NCBI GenBank assembly: GCA_023382655.1
Contig: JAHDWK010000016.1
Coordinates: forward strand, 92,531 to 156,530
Reading direction: 5' to 3'
DNA from: Anaerolineae bacterium
GTDB lineage: Bacteria > Chloroflexota > Anaerolineae > Promineifilales > Promineifilaceae
Length of the DNA stretch: 64,000 bases
The notes beneath the pieces are model-generated. The model was not told where the DNA came from. It was given only the letters and a program-made list of their open reading frames with translations, and searched no databases. Position numbers and translations under genes: made by a program. Each line of letters starts with the position of its first letter. Positions within the stretch are counted from its first letter, which is position 1. Shown one piece after another: positions 1 through 8,795 of this stretch.

Positions 1-424
1 ATAGTTGGCGCGGGTAGGCGCTGGCTTTTTCGGGGATGCCCACATGCCGCAGTTGCTCCATGGCGATCTCATTCGCTTCTTCTTTGCTGCGTTTGCGCAC
101 TTTGCGTTGGGCAATGGTCACATTTTCCAGCACGGTGAGGTGGGGGAACAGGTTGAACTGTTGGAAAACCATACCTACTTCGGCGCGCACCTTGTTGATG
201 TCGGTCTGTTTGTCTTCCAGATGCACGCCGTCTATGTAAACCGCGCCGCTGGTGGGGGTTTCCAGGTGGTTGATGCAGCGCAAGACGGTGCTTTTGCCGG
301 AGCCGCTTGGTCCCACAACGACCACCACTTCGCCGCGTTTCACCTGCAAGTTGACCGCTTTGACGGCTTCGATGCTGCCAAAATACTTGTGTAAATTATC
401 AATGATTATGATTTCGTCGTTCAT
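1..424 (-). CDS. Polar amino-acid ABC transporter ATP-binding protein (partial)
   Basis: Energy-coupling subunit of a polar amino-acid importer on the inner face of the membrane. The translated minus strand shows Walker A GPSGSGKST and a Q-loop in VGMVFQQFNLFPH, both typical of GlnQ/HisP ATPases. The start is the ATG at 422-424. The reading frame is open to the window edge and stops just before the LSGGQ signature, so about 140 of roughly 240 residues are visible. It lies 51 bp downstream of the permease gene and forms one transport unit with it and the binding protein. The spacer between the two holds a palindromic repeat (437-470). The family is clear; the exact amino acid cannot be told. 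Confidence 0.93.
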   Translation of the reverse strand, partial: MNDEIIIIDNLHKYFGSIEAVKAVNLQVKRGEVVVVVGPSGSGKSTVLRCINHLETPTSGAVYIDGVHLEDKQTDINKVRAEVGMVFQQFNLFPHLTVLENVTIAQRKVRKRSKEEANEIAMEQLRHVGIPEKASAYPRQL

Positions 425-436
425 GGTGAATTCCTG

Positions 437-470
437 AAACCTGACAGGTCTCCAAAGACCTGTCAGGTTT
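437..470. repeat. Palindromic repeat, CCTGACAGG family
   Basis: Perfect 14-bp inverted repeat (AAACCTGACAGGTC and its complement) around a 6-nt loop, in the spacer between the transporter permease and ATPase genes. The same arms recur at 18468-18501 and 50603-50666, so this is a dispersed palindrome rather than a gene-specific terminator. Confidence 0.8.
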
Positions 471-475
471 GTGCA

Positions 476-1270
476 TTAACCCCGGTCTTTGCCAATGCGT
501 TGTTCATACCAGCGCAGCAGCAAACTGAGAATGATGGTCATGGCTAAGTAGAGAAAGGTGAGTACCAGATAGGATTCGCGGAAGCGGAAGGTGCTGCCGG
601 CGTGCAGCCGGGCCAGTTGGGTAATGTCACGCACGGCCAACACAGAGACGAGGGAGGAGTCTTTGAGCATGGCGATGAAGTCGTTGCCCAAGGCGGGGGA
701 GATGTTGCGGATGGCCTGGGGCAGGATGATGTAGCGCATGGATTGGGTATAGGTCATGCCCAGGGAGCGGGCGGCTTCCATCTGCCCTTTGGAGATGGAT
801 TCGATGCCGGCGCGGAAGATTTCGGCCAGGAAAGCGCCGTAGATGACGGCCAGGGCGATGATGGCGCGCGTATTGGGGGTGATAAACCGGTTGTCTACGC
901 CGAGGGCGCCGGAAACGGGGGGAACGAGGACGAAGGCGACGGTGAAGATGAGGACGAGGGTGGGCACACCGCGAATGAATTCGATGTAGGTGATGGCGAT
1001 GTTGCGCACGGCCGTGTTCCGGCTGATGCGTCCTAACCCGGCCAATAAGCCCAACACCAGGGCGATGGCAAAGGCAGTGATGGTGGTGTACAGCGTCACC
1101 TGGATACCGGGGATAATAAATTGGAAGGCGTTGCTGTAGGCGGGGTTGCGGATAATCAGGATGCCCATCAAGGCTAGAAAGGTAAAAATTGCTACCAGCC
1201 ACCAGGGGAATTCCCGCCAACTATTTTGCCAGCTACTATCAGGGGTTGCTTGAATTTCCGGGCCTGTCAT
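476..1270 (-). CDS. Polar amino-acid ABC transporter permease
   Basis: Membrane-spanning subunit of the importer encoded with its neighbours. At 264 residues it has the length of HisM/GlnP-type permeases, with an N-terminal membrane helix near residues 25-43. Central hydrophobic segments carry the family signature AFLAEIFRAGIESISKGQMEAA (residues about 147-168) followed by SLGMTYTQSMRYIILPQA, the EAA loop that docks to the ATPase. The start ATG at 1270 is preceded by AAGGAGGAGAA, a strong ribosome-binding site. The solute-binding protein gene lies upstream, separated by 245 bp that include a terminator (1445-1474), so expression may be lower than that of the binding protein. The specific substrate is unknown. 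Confidence 0.93.
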   Translation of the reverse strand: MTGPEIQATPDSSWQNSWREFPWWLVAIFTFLALMGILIIRNPAYSNAFQFIIPGIQVTLYTTITAFAIALVLGLLAGLGRISRNTAVRNIAITYIEFIRGVPTLVLIFTVAFVLVPPVSGALGVDNRFITPNTRAIIALAVIYGAFLAEIFRAGIESISKGQMEAARSLGMTYTQSMRYIILPQAIRNISPALGNDFIAMLKDSSLVSVLAVRDITQLARLHAGSTFRFRESYLVLTFLYLAMTIILSLLLRWYEQRIGKDRG

Positions 1271-1444
1271 TTCTCCTCCTTAAATTTCAACGCAAAGGGG
1301 CAAAGAGGCCAAAGGGTCAAAGACAAAGAAGAAAAGGGAAATTTACTCTGTTTGTGGGGTCTCTTTCTGCTGTGCCCTGGGCCTGCCATCTCCTGTTTGA
1401 TCGGGGTTCGTGGGCAAGATGATAACGTAATTTTGTCGGGAAAC

Positions 1445-1474
1445 AAAAAAGCGCCAGAGGCATCCCTCTGGCGC
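1445..1474 (-). terminator. Rho-independent terminator after the binding-protein gene
   Basis: On the minus strand a 10-bp stem (GCGCCAGAGG pairing with its complement at 1464-1474) is followed directly by a run of six T (1445-1450). It sits just downstream of the binding-protein stop and before the permease gene, a common arrangement that makes binding protein in excess over the membrane subunits. A second palindrome (1479-1511) lies between it and the stop codon. Confidence 0.8.
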
Positions 1475-1515
1475 TTGCATTTTCCCGGAAACTCCAGGTT
1501 TCCGGGAAAATGTCC

Positions 1516-3153
1516 TTATTCCAAATCGTCATAGGTGATTGTAAAAGCCGGGCCGAAGAAGCGTTCATTGATCTCGGCCAGGAAGCCACTGTCAATCATA
1601 GCGCGCAGGGCCAGATTGACCGCTTCTACCAGGTCGCTGCCTTTGGGGTAGATGAAACCCAGTTGGTCGCTGGAGAGGGAATCGCCTATCAGTTTGAGAC
1701 TGTCGGCGTTTTCACCCTGGTAGCCCAGCCCGGATATTTCATCAATGATGACGGCGTCAATGTCGCCAGCGATAAGGGCTTGCACGGCAAAGGGGAACTG
1801 CTCAAAGGCCTGGATGCGGTCGGCAGGCAGATATTCCAGCGCCGTTTCGTAGTTGGTGGTGCCGGTTTGGGTACCCAGGATCAAGCCGGTGTCGTTGACG
1901 ATGTCTTCGATGCCGGTGATGCGGTCTTCGTCCAGACGTACCAGCAGGCGCTGCTCGATGCTGATGTAGCCGTCGGAGAAGTCCACAATTTCGGCGCGCT
2001 CTTCGGTGATGGTAATGCCGTCGGCGGCGGCGTCATACTGTCCATCGGCGACGGCCTGGATCATACCTTCCCAACCGGCTTCCACATAGACGGGGGTGCA
2101 GTTGAGCAAACGGCAAATTTCGTCCCACACTTCATAATCCCAACCGGCCGGTTCACCCGTTTCCGGGTCAATGTAGTTGAAGGGCAAATAGGCGTTTTCC
2201 ACGGCGATGGTGACTTCACGGCCGTCTAAATCCGGCAGCGCCCCCTCTGTCTCTTCTTCCGGCGGGAACAGGTCGTCATAGGTAATGGTGAAGGAGGGGC
2301 CAAAGTAACGGCCGTTCACTTCCCCCAGAAAACCGCTGTTGGCCATTTCCCCCAGGGCGGTATTGACCGGCTCTACCAGGTCGCTGCCTTTGGGGTAAAT
2401 GAAACCCAACTGGTCGCTGGAGAGGGAATCGCCCGCCAGTTTGAGCTGATCGGAATTTTCGCCCTGGTAGCCCAGACCGGAAATTTCATCAATGATGACG
2501 GCGTCAATGTCGCCGGCAATGAGTGCCTGCACGGCAAAGGGGAACTGCTCAAAGGCCTGGATGCGGTCGGCAGGCAGATATTCCAGCGCCGTTTCGTAGT
2601 TGGTGGTGCCGGTTTGGGTACCTAAAACCAGCGCCGTATCATTGACGATGTCTTCGATGCTGGTGATACGCTCTTCATCCAGGCGCACCAGCAGGCGCTG
2701 CTCGATGCTGATGTAACCCGCAGAGAAGTCCACAATTTCGGCGCGATCTTCGGTGATGGTGATGCCGTCGGCGGCGGCGTCATACTGTCCATCAGCGACG
2801 GCCTGAATCATACCTTCCCAACCGGCTTCCACGTAAATGGGGGTACAGTTGAGCAAACGGCAAATTTCGTCCCACACTTCATAATCCCAACCGGCCGGTT
2901 CGCCGGTGGTGGGATCAATGTAGTTGAAGGGCAAATAGGCGTTTTCCACGGCGATGGTAACTTCACGGCCACCCAGGTCGGGCAGACCGCTGGTTTCTTC
3001 GGTGGCTGTCTCCTCACTGGTTGTTTCGGTGGTTGTTGTCTCTTCGGTCGTGGTTTCGGTGGGTTCGGCCGTATCCCCACCGCCACTGGTGCAGGCAGCC
3101 AACAACAGCGCCAGCAAAAGGGTCAACAACAAAATAAGGCGTTTTTGTTTCAT
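1516..3153 (-). CDS. Lipoprotein with two tandem amino-acid-binding (SBP family 3) domains
   Basis: Extracytoplasmic solute-binding component of the adjacent importer. A lipoprotein signal ends in LLALLLAAC, followed by a Thr/Glu-rich linker and then two consecutive 240-residue family 3 binding domains. Copy 1 is encoded at 2266-2985 and copy 2 at 1519-2238, separated by a nine-residue acidic linker. They differ at about 24 positions (about 90% identical), mostly in the last 65 residues. Both keep the ligand-pocket and hinge features of the family (NAYLPFNYID, DYEVWDEI, GQYDAAADGIT, GTQTGTTNYE). The start was chosen at the ATG at 3153 because AAGGAG lies nine bases upstream; an in-frame start at 3180 lacks a site. 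Most relatives have one domain, so the protein is about twice the usual length. Confidence 0.92.
   Translation of the reverse strand: MKQKRLILLLTLLLALLLAACTSGGGDTAEPTETTTEETTTTETTSEETATEETSGLPDLGGREVTIAVENAYLPFNYIDPTTGEPAGWDYEVWDEICRLLNCTPIYVEAGWEGMIQAVADGQYDAAADGITITEDRAEIVDFSAGYISIEQRLLVRLDEERITSIEDIVNDTALVLGTQTGTTNYETALEYLPADRIQAFEQFPFAVQALIAGDIDAVIIDEISGLGYQGENSDQLKLAGDSLSSDQLGFIYPKGSDLVEPVNTALGEMANSGFLGEVNGRYFGPSFTITYDDLFPPEEETEGALPDLDGREVTIAVENAYLPFNYIDPETGEPAGWDYEVWDEICRLLNCTPVYVEAGWEGMIQAVADGQYDAAADGITITEERAEIVDFSDGYISIEQRLLVRLDEDRITGIEDIVNDTGLILGTQTGTTNYETALEYLPADRIQAFEQFPFAVQALIAGDIDAVIIDEISGLGYQGENADSLKLIGDSLSSDQLGFIYPKGSDLVEAVNLALRAMIDSGFLAEINERFFGPAFTITYDDLE
1519..2238 (-). repeat. 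Tandem 720-bp domain repeat, copy 2
   Basis: Second of two in-frame 240-codon repeats inside the binding-protein gene. Its partner is at 2266-2985, with a 27-bp linker between. Confidence 0.9.
2266..2985 (-). repeat. Tandem 720-bp domain repeat, copy 1
   Basis: First (N-terminal) copy of the 240-codon repeat in the binding-protein gene. The translations match its partner except at about 24 residues, clustered toward the C-terminal lobe. Confidence 0.9.
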
Positions 3154-3246
3154 CTCTTTCGTCTCCTTTATGACAAACAAAACTTGTAAAACGAGGGCAA
3201 ATTATGGCAGACCCTCAGGGTTTGTCAAACCATCTGCGTTGGGCAA

Positions 3247-3305
3247 TGCCAGGCACAGGGCACAATCATTTAGTCAACCAGGATGGTTTTACCCTGTGCC
3301 TGGCA
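3247..3305. repeat. Inverted repeat spanning the ribF stop
   Basis: Arms TGCCAGGCACAGGG (3247-3260) and its complement (3292-3305) surround a 31-nt loop. The ribF reading frame ends inside the repeat, so the last residues of RibF (PVVPGTG) come from repeat sequence. No T-run follows, so a terminator role is uncertain. Confidence 0.7.
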
Positions 3306-4230
3306 CTACAGGAAGGGTACGCACCTGGGCCACATCGGCCTGGATTTGGGTCTTTAATTCGTCCAGGCCGCTGAACTTCTTTTCCGGGCGGATACGCGCC
3401 AGAAATTCCAGGCAAAGTTCCTGATCATACAGGTCGTCATCAAAATCCAACAGGTGGGCTTCGACGGTGAGGTGGACGCCGTCTACGGTGGGACGTACGC
3501 CGACGTTGGTGGCGGCGCGGTAGGCGGCCGGCCCCACCCAGGCGGTGGTGGCATACACGCCGTTGGCGGGAATGACCTGTTCGGGCCAGTAGGCGGTGTT
3601 GGCGGTGGGGAAGCCGATGGTACGGCCGCGTTGATCACCCCGCACCACGATGCCCCGCAGGCGATACGGCCGTCCCAAACACCCATTCGCCGCTTCTATT
3701 TCCCCGGCCTGCAAGTGGCGGCGGATGCGGCTGCTGCTCACCCGTTCCCCTTGCCAGGTGACAATATCGTTGACCAGTTCCACCGTGTACCCTTTTTCCT
3801 GGCCCAGCGCCTGCAAAAAGGGCACATCCCCTTCACGCTGGTAGCCCAGAGCAAAATTGCCGCCCCATAGCTGGCGCATGTCCAGGTAGCGGCACAACTG
3901 CTCCACAAAATCGGCAGCGCGCGTGTGGCGTACCTCTTCGGTGAAGGGGTGGGTAATGACCACATCCACGCCACAATCAGCCAGCCAGTTCACCCGGTCG
4001 GCCAGGGTGGCAATGTAGTAAGGGCCGGTCAAATCACGCAGCACCCGCTGCGGATGGGGGAAAAATGTGAGTACGGCCGTGCGCATCTGCATCTCGTTGG
4101 CCGCCGTTACCATCCGTTTGAGGACGGTCTGGTGCCCCAGATGCACACCATCAAACGAGCCAATAGCGACCAGGGTGGGCACGCCATTGGGCACTTCGGA
4201 AAGCTGGTTGACGGTAATAAAATCACTCAT
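3289..4230 (-). CDS. ribF: Bifunctional riboflavin kinase / FAD synthetase
   Basis: Makes FMN from riboflavin and then FAD. The N-terminal adenylyltransferase half shows VAIGSFDGVHLGHQ, FFPHPQRVL and SSSRIRRHLQAGEI. The C-terminal flavokinase half shows GIVVRGDQRGRTIGFPTANT, NVGVRPT and EFLARIRPEKKF. The usual two-domain length of about 310 residues is reached from the ATG at 4230; a longer reading frame to 4287 would run into truB and has no family match. It lies 23 bp after truB in the nusA-type operon, the usual place for ribF. The ribosome-binding site is weak. The C-terminal residues derive from an inverted repeat. Confidence 0.94.
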   Translation of the reverse strand: MSDFITVNQLSEVPNGVPTLVAIGSFDGVHLGHQTVLKRMVTAANEMQMRTAVLTFFPHPQRVLRDLTGPYYIATLADRVNWLADCGVDVVITHPFTEEVRHTRAADFVEQLCRYLDMRQLWGGNFALGYQREGDVPFLQALGQEKGYTVELVNDIVTWQGERVSSSRIRRHLQAGEIEAANGCLGRPYRLRGIVVRGDQRGRTIGFPTANTAYWPEQVIPANGVYATTAWVGPAAYRAATNVGVRPTVDGVHLTVEAHLLDFDDDLYDQELCLEFLARIRPEKKFSGLDELKTQIQADVAQVRTLPVVPGTG

Positions 4231-4253
4231 AGTAGTTGCGTATTTTACCAGTT

Positions 4254-5135
4254 TCAAGCAGGATGAAACATTTTGTGTGGTTGCCACTCCTGTGTTTCTT
4301 GTAATTGCACGATACCCATAAACAAGTTTTCAGGTGCATAGGCGCGCGCCAATTTTGCCTGGGCGTGTGCTGGCTGCCAGGGGACGGTTTGTCCTTGCCT
4401 CAAATGGGCGGCTTCTGTTTCAGTGAAGGCGACGGCAGGTAGGTGATGCACGGCCGTGTCTAGTGGCAGTGTATGGGTGTTCAGGTGTTCAGGTGTTAAG
4501 GTGTCCAGGGGCACGGCCGTGTCTAACGTGAATTCGCCGACGGCCGTGCGCCGCAGCGCGGCCACATGGCCGCCGCAGCCCAACCGCTCCCCCAGATCAT
4601 GCGCCAGCGAGCGGATATAAGTGCCCGATGAGCAAATAATACGCAGTGTTAAAAACGGCAGGTCAAACGCCAGTTGTTCCAGTTCATAAATGGTGACGGC
4701 GCGGGCTTTTACTTCCACCTGTACTCCCTGGCGCGCCAGTTTATAGAGTGGTTGCCCCTCTTTTTTTAGAGCGGAATAGATGGGTGGCCTCTGTTGGATG
4801 GGGCCACGAAATTGGGCCAGGGCGGGGGGAAGGTCGTCGGTGGTGAAGCGGCACGGCCGTTCGGCCACCACCTCGCCATCAGCGTCATACGTATCCGTAC
4901 TTTGCCCCAGGCGAATCACCACTTCATACGTCTTGGGCTGCCCCATCATATATTCTACCAACCGGGTAGCCCGCCCCAGGCACACCAGCAGCACCCCGGT
5001 TGCCAATGGGTCCAGCGTACCGGCGTGGCCCACCCGGCGCAGTCCGGCTACCCGCCGCACCCGGTTCACCACATCATGCGAGGTTATGCCGGCAGGTTTG
5101 TCAATGTTGAGGATGCCTTCGGGGAGGGGGGGCAT
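4254..5135 (-). CDS. truB: tRNA pseudouridine(55) synthase
   Basis: Isomerises uridine 55 in the T-loop of tRNAs. At 293 residues it matches family length. The sequence opens with GILNIDKPAGITSHDVVNRV and contains GHAGTLDPLATGVL, where Asp42 is the catalytic residue. PIYSALKKEGQPLYKLAR and the CSSGTYIRSLAHDLG motif follow. The C-terminal PUA-like region is short. It sits between nrnA (upstream) and ribF (downstream), the common bacterial order, with a palindromic spacer toward nrnA. Confidence 0.96.
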   Translation of the reverse strand: MPPLPEGILNIDKPAGITSHDVVNRVRRVAGLRRVGHAGTLDPLATGVLLVCLGRATRLVEYMMGQPKTYEVVIRLGQSTDTYDADGEVVAERPCRFTTDDLPPALAQFRGPIQQRPPIYSALKKEGQPLYKLARQGVQVEVKARAVTIYELEQLAFDLPFLTLRIICSSGTYIRSLAHDLGERLGCGGHVAALRRTAVGEFTLDTAVPLDTLTPEHLNTHTLPLDTAVHHLPAVAFTETEAAHLRQGQTVPWQPAHAQAKLARAYAPENLFMGIVQLQETQEWQPHKMFHPA

Positions 5136-5146
5136 AGGAGAGAGGG

Positions 5147-5179
5147 GGAGGTTGGGAGATTCAATCTCTTAATCTCCCC
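5147..5179. repeat. Imperfect palindrome, GGAGATT family
   Basis: Spacer between nrnA and truB made of GGGAGATT and AATCTCCC-like arms. Related palindromes occur at 8442-8504, 25627-25680 and 35563-35617, always at gene ends or in spacers. Confidence 0.65.
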
Positions 5180-5184
5180 ATTAC

Positions 5185-6219
5185 CTACGATTCTTTGCTC
5201 TGTTGGCGAATGGCGGCTTTGCAGGCGTTTACCACCATCTTTTCTGCTTCGGCCAGAGGGCCGGGCAGGGTGCAGCCAGCCGCCAGGGGATGTCCACCGC
5301 CGCCCAAATTTTGGGCAACCTCACCCACATTATAGGGTGGGCGGCAGCGCAGCCCTACGCGCACGTTGCCATCGCCCATTTCGATGATGACCGCGCCTAT
5401 AGCGGCTTCGTCTACATCGGCCAGGATGTTGCTGAGGCCGTTGGAACTGGAGCCGTTGTGCCCGGCGGCTTTGCGTTCCTGGTGGGTGATGGTTGTCCAG
5501 ACCAGGCCATCTTCAAACTGCATATTGTTCAGGCCGGAGCGCCATAATTGGATGGTGGAGAACTCTTTCAGATTGAGCGCCTGGGTTGTGACCAGGGGTA
5601 AATCGGCGCCGGCGGCTACCAGGGCGGCGGCTATGTGCAGCGTTTCGGCGCTGGTGCCCACAGTCCGAAAGCCCATGGTATCTGTGACCAGACCGGTGAG
5701 CAGGCACAGCGCCAGCTCCGGGGTCATAGTCAGCCCCCAATCGGTGAACAAGTTGTAGAGGATTTCCGTGGTAGACACGGCCGTGTCCACTACCAGATTG
5801 ATCTGCCCGAAGTAGGTATTGGTGGCGTGGTGATCAATGTTGATAACCGGTGGGTGGGGGAAGGGTAGCCCGGCAAATGATTGCCCCATCCGTTGTTCAT
5901 CGCCGCAGTCTAACGCGATGATCAGGTCAACCAGGCCACGATACGGGGGGCGTTTGACCTGGGTGGCGCGGGGCAAAAAATGAAACCGCTCCGGTGTTTT
6001 GTCATCGCACAGCAACACGACTTTTTTGTCCCATTGGGAGAGCGCCAGGCTGACGGCCGTCAGCGAAGCCACTGCGTCTCCATCTGGGCCGGTATGCACA
6101 ATGGCTAAAATGTGATCGGCTGACTGAATGGCGCGACGAATTTCGGTGGCAATGGGAGCGTCAATTTCTTCGCTGTTCAGTGGCAAGGCTCTTTCCCTAT
6201 GGCGATTCCGGCGCGTCAT
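5185..6219 (-). CDS. nrnA: DHH/DHHA1 phosphoesterase, NrnA-like
   Basis: Probable nanoRNase / pAp phosphatase that degrades very short RNA oligonucleotides and recycles 3',5'-bisphosphate nucleotides. The 344-residue protein has the DHH-domain metal motifs HTGPDGDAVASL (near residue 42), DCGDEQRM and NIDHHATNTYFG. It ends with the DHHA1 substrate-binding motif NLGGGGHPLAAGC. The start ATG at 6219 overlaps the end of rbfA by 23 bp, suggesting translational coupling. The rbfA-nrnA-truB order is conserved in many bacteria. The gene name rests on family and context; preference for RNA versus pAp is not visible. Confidence 0.9.
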   Translation of the reverse strand: MTRRNRHRERALPLNSEEIDAPIATEIRRAIQSADHILAIVHTGPDGDAVASLTAVSLALSQWDKKVVLLCDDKTPERFHFLPRATQVKRPPYRGLVDLIIALDCGDEQRMGQSFAGLPFPHPPVINIDHHATNTYFGQINLVVDTAVSTTEILYNLFTDWGLTMTPELALCLLTGLVTDTMGFRTVGTSAETLHIAAALVAAGADLPLVTTQALNLKEFSTIQLWRSGLNNMQFEDGLVWTTITHQERKAAGHNGSSSNGLSNILADVDEAAIGAVIIEMGDGNVRVGLRCRPPYNVGEVAQNLGGGGHPLAAGCTLPGPLAEAEKMVVNACKAAIRQQSKES

Positions 6220-6571
6220 CCACGGCGGGCGGAATTTCTAACGTATTCAAAATATCTTCCACTTCCTGAAAATGGCGCAGGCGTGGATCCCAATGAAAAT
6301 GGAGAAGGGGCGCTTTGCGCAGGTCCATGCGGCCGGCCACTTCATGCCGCAGATAACCGGCGGCTTTTGCCAATGCGGCCATCACCTCTTCCTGGCGTGA
6401 CTCATCCCCCAGGGCATTGACATAAACATCGGCATGTTCCAATTCGCGGTCAATGGTCACTTCGGTGATGGTGACATCTTGCAAGCGCGGGTCGTTTAAT
6501 CCGCGCAGGAAAATCTCGCTCAAAAGCTGCTGCATCTGTTCGGCGGTGCGTTGTTGGCGAATTTTACTCAT
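6197..6571 (-). CDS. rbfA: Ribosome-binding factor A
   Basis: Small KH-fold protein that helps mature the 30S subunit. The 124-residue product has the typical pattern: LLSEIFLRGLNDPRLQDVTI, then TIDRELEHADVYVNALGD, and KAAGYLRHEVAGRMDLRKAP before LHFHWD. It lies 45 bp after infB and overlaps nrnA, matching the standard nusA-infB-rbfA-truB operon. Confidence 0.95.
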   Translation of the reverse strand: MSKIRQQRTAEQMQQLLSEIFLRGLNDPRLQDVTITEVTIDRELEHADVYVNALGDESRQEEVMAALAKAAGYLRHEVAGRMDLRKAPLLHFHWDPRLRHFQEVEDILNTLEIPPAVDDAPESP

Positions 6572-6616
6572 GATCTACCCTAAACAAACGGTGCGTAGGC
6601 TAACACGTACCATTGG

Positions 6617-8413
6617 TTATGATACTTCAACTTTTCGGCTCACAAAAAATTCGAGGATGTCACCGGGTTGGTAATCCTGGTAATTTTCCAGACCGACGCC
6701 AAACTCAAAACCGGTTTTCACTTCGCGCACGTTTTCGTGCAAATGTTTCAGACTGCTAATGCGGGCTTCATGCAACACTTTGTTATTGCGGATGAGACGG
6801 CCGTAAGCGTTACGCCTGGTTTCACCACTGCGCATATAACAACCGGCGATGTTACCTATGCTGCGGATCCTGAACACCTGCCGCACTTCTGCTCGACCAA
6901 TGACCACTTCTTCGTAGGTCGGGGCCAGCAGCCCCTTCATCGCTTTTTCTATATCTTCAAACAGCTTGTAGATGATGTTGTATGTTTTGATCTGCACCCC
7001 TTCGTTGATAGCGGCGTTGCGGGCGATGGGGTCAGCCTCCACGTTAAAACCGAGGATGACGGCCTGCGAGGCAGAGGCCAGCATCACGTCACTCTCTGAA
7101 ATGTTGCCGGTGCCGGAGAGCAAAATTTCCAGGGAAACTTCTTCGTTTTCCCGGCTCATTTTGTCCAGGGTGGTGATGATTGGTTCTAAAGAACCCTGCA
7201 CGTCAGCTTTGATGATGAGATTGAGCGTTTTGCTTTCGCCTTCCAGTAAACGGGCAAAGAAATCGTCTAAGCTCACGCCGCGGCTGGGCAAGACCAGACC
7301 CACCCGTTTTTGTTCATCCAATTCGGCCACAACCGCGCGGGCGTCTTTTTCACTTTTGACCATGCTGAACTGCTGCCCGGCGCTGGGCACGCCGTTCAGG
7401 CCGGAGACGGAGACAGGGGTAGCCGGGCCGGCTTCGGCAATACGTTTACCTTTGAAGTCATACATGGCTTTGACACGGCCGTAATAATCCCCAATGAGCA
7501 GCGTGTCGCCCAGGCGCAGCGTGCCGTTTTGCACCAGTAGCGTACTTACCGGGCCACGCCCTTTTTCTACCCGCGCTTCCAAAACCGTGCCCGTCGGGCT
7601 GGCTTTGGGGTTGGCGCGCGGCTTGATTTCGTCAGCCACCAGTAGGACAGCGCCTAGCAAATCGTCAATGCCATATTGCTCTTTGGCTGAGACTTCCACC
7701 ACCATCGTGTCACCATCCCATTCCTGCGGCACCAGCCCAATTTCCGCCAGCCCTTGCAGCACTTTGGGCGGGTTGGCATTGGGTAAGTCAATCTTGTTCA
7801 TGGCGACAATGATCGGTACATTGGCGGCGCGGGCATGGTCTGCGGCTTCCCGCGTCTGCGGCATCACCCCGTCATCAGCCGCCACTACCAAAATGGCAAT
7901 GTCGGTGGCCTGAGCGCCGCGGGCGCGCATGGCGGTGAACGCTTCATGGCCGGGTGTATCCAGGAAGGTGATCAGTTGTCCTTCTTTGACGGCCTGGTAT
8001 GCGCCAATGTGTTGGGTAATGCCGCCCGCTTCCCCGGCGGTTACGTTGGTTTCGCGGATAACATCAAGCAAGGAGGTTTTGCCATGATCCACATGCCCCA
8101 ACATGGTGACGATCGGGGGGCGGGGCGACAGGCTGCCCTCATCTTCATGCGCCAGCACCTGCCGCCACACGGGTTTTTCTTCCAGGGCGGCTTCTTCTTC
8201 CTCTTCTTCTTCTGCCTCAGCCACGACCTCGTACCCCATCTCTTGGGCGACGATGGCGGCGGTATCAAAATCAATTTCCTGATTGATGTTGGCCATAATG
8301 CCGTTACTCATCAACTCTTTGATCACGTCAATCGGGCTGACTTTCATCAGTTCTGATAAGCCCCGGACGGTAATAAAATCCGGTATTTGGATGGCTGTTT
8401 TGGTTTTTGTCAT
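6617..8413 (-). CDS. infB: Translation initiation factor IF-2
   Basis: GTPase that brings initiator tRNA to the 30S subunit and promotes subunit joining. At 598 residues it is a short form: one IF2-N module (FITVRGLSELMKVSP, residues 13-27) and an acidic linker precede the G domain. G motifs are GHVDHGKT (105-112), DTPGHEAF, NKIDL and SAKE. Domains II to IV follow, ending with ILEFFVSRKVEVS. The long N-terminal extension of enteric IF-2 is missing, which is normal in many phyla. A palindromic spacer (8442-8504) separates it from rnpM. Confidence 0.97.
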   Translation of the reverse strand: MTKTKTAIQIPDFITVRGLSELMKVSPIDVIKELMSNGIMANINQEIDFDTAAIVAQEMGYEVVAEAEEEEEEEAALEEKPVWRQVLAHEDEGSLSPRPPIVTMLGHVDHGKTSLLDVIRETNVTAGEAGGITQHIGAYQAVKEGQLITFLDTPGHEAFTAMRARGAQATDIAILVVAADDGVMPQTREAADHARAANVPIIVAMNKIDLPNANPPKVLQGLAEIGLVPQEWDGDTMVVEVSAKEQYGIDDLLGAVLLVADEIKPRANPKASPTGTVLEARVEKGRGPVSTLLVQNGTLRLGDTLLIGDYYGRVKAMYDFKGKRIAEAGPATPVSVSGLNGVPSAGQQFSMVKSEKDARAVVAELDEQKRVGLVLPSRGVSLDDFFARLLEGESKTLNLIIKADVQGSLEPIITTLDKMSRENEEVSLEILLSGTGNISESDVMLASASQAVILGFNVEADPIARNAAINEGVQIKTYNIIYKLFEDIEKAMKGLLAPTYEEVVIGRAEVRQVFRIRSIGNIAGCYMRSGETRRNAYGRLIRNNKVLHEARISSLKHLHENVREVKTGFEFGVGLENYQDYQPGDILEFFVSRKVEVS

Positions 8414-8441
8414 ACCTCGGTTCCCAATGGTTTTGTTATAG

Positions 8442-8504
8442 AGATTGGAGATCGGAAATGGCAGATTGGTGAATGGTCAATCTCTACTCTCCAGTCTCCA
8501 ATCT
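8442..8504. repeat. Inverted repeat between rnpM and infB
   Basis: Arms AGATTGGAGA (8442-8451) and TCTCCAATCT (8495-8504) flank a 43-nt loop with further partial copies. The 3' arm overlaps the last codons of rnpM, so the end of that protein (RLETGE) is encoded by repeat sequence. Confidence 0.65.
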
Positions 8505-8792
8505 TTGTGCCGGTTGATGAGTGGCAATTGCCGCCAATTCTTCGGCTGTGATGTTTGTTTTTAATGCCTGCGCCAGGATTTCTGGTTTGTGGTTTATTTT
8601 GTCCCAGCAGGCCGCCTGGTCGCAAAGATACGCACCACGGCCGTTCCGTTTGCCGGTAAGGTCAATCACCACGCCGACATCGGCGGTATAGACAAGGCGC
8701 GTCAGGCGGCGCTTGTCAAATTTCTGGCGACACACCACGCAGGTCCGCTGCGGTATATGCCGGGGCCGCTGTGGCTGTTTTGCTTTCGCCAT
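8484..8792 (-). CDS. rnpM: YlxR/DUF448-family RNA-binding protein (RnpM-like)
   Basis: Small basic protein of the YlxR family, described as an RNase P modulator in Bacillus. The 102-residue product shows the family signatures IPQRTCVVCRQKFDKRRLTRL and NGRGAYLCDQAACW. It sits directly after nusA (3-bp gap) and before infB, its conserved place. Function here is inferred from family and context only. Confidence 0.9.
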   Translation of the reverse strand: MAKAKQPQRPRHIPQRTCVVCRQKFDKRRLTRLVYTADVGVVIDLTGKRNGRGAYLCDQAACWDKINHKPEILAQALKTNITAEELAAIATHQPAQRLETGE

Positions 8793-8795
8793 GGG

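Noticed and set aside
1271..1440. GCAAAG-rich tandem tract as a possible small RNA or riboswitch
   Set aside because: It is low-complexity purine-rich sequence (1289-1345) without a stable conserved fold.
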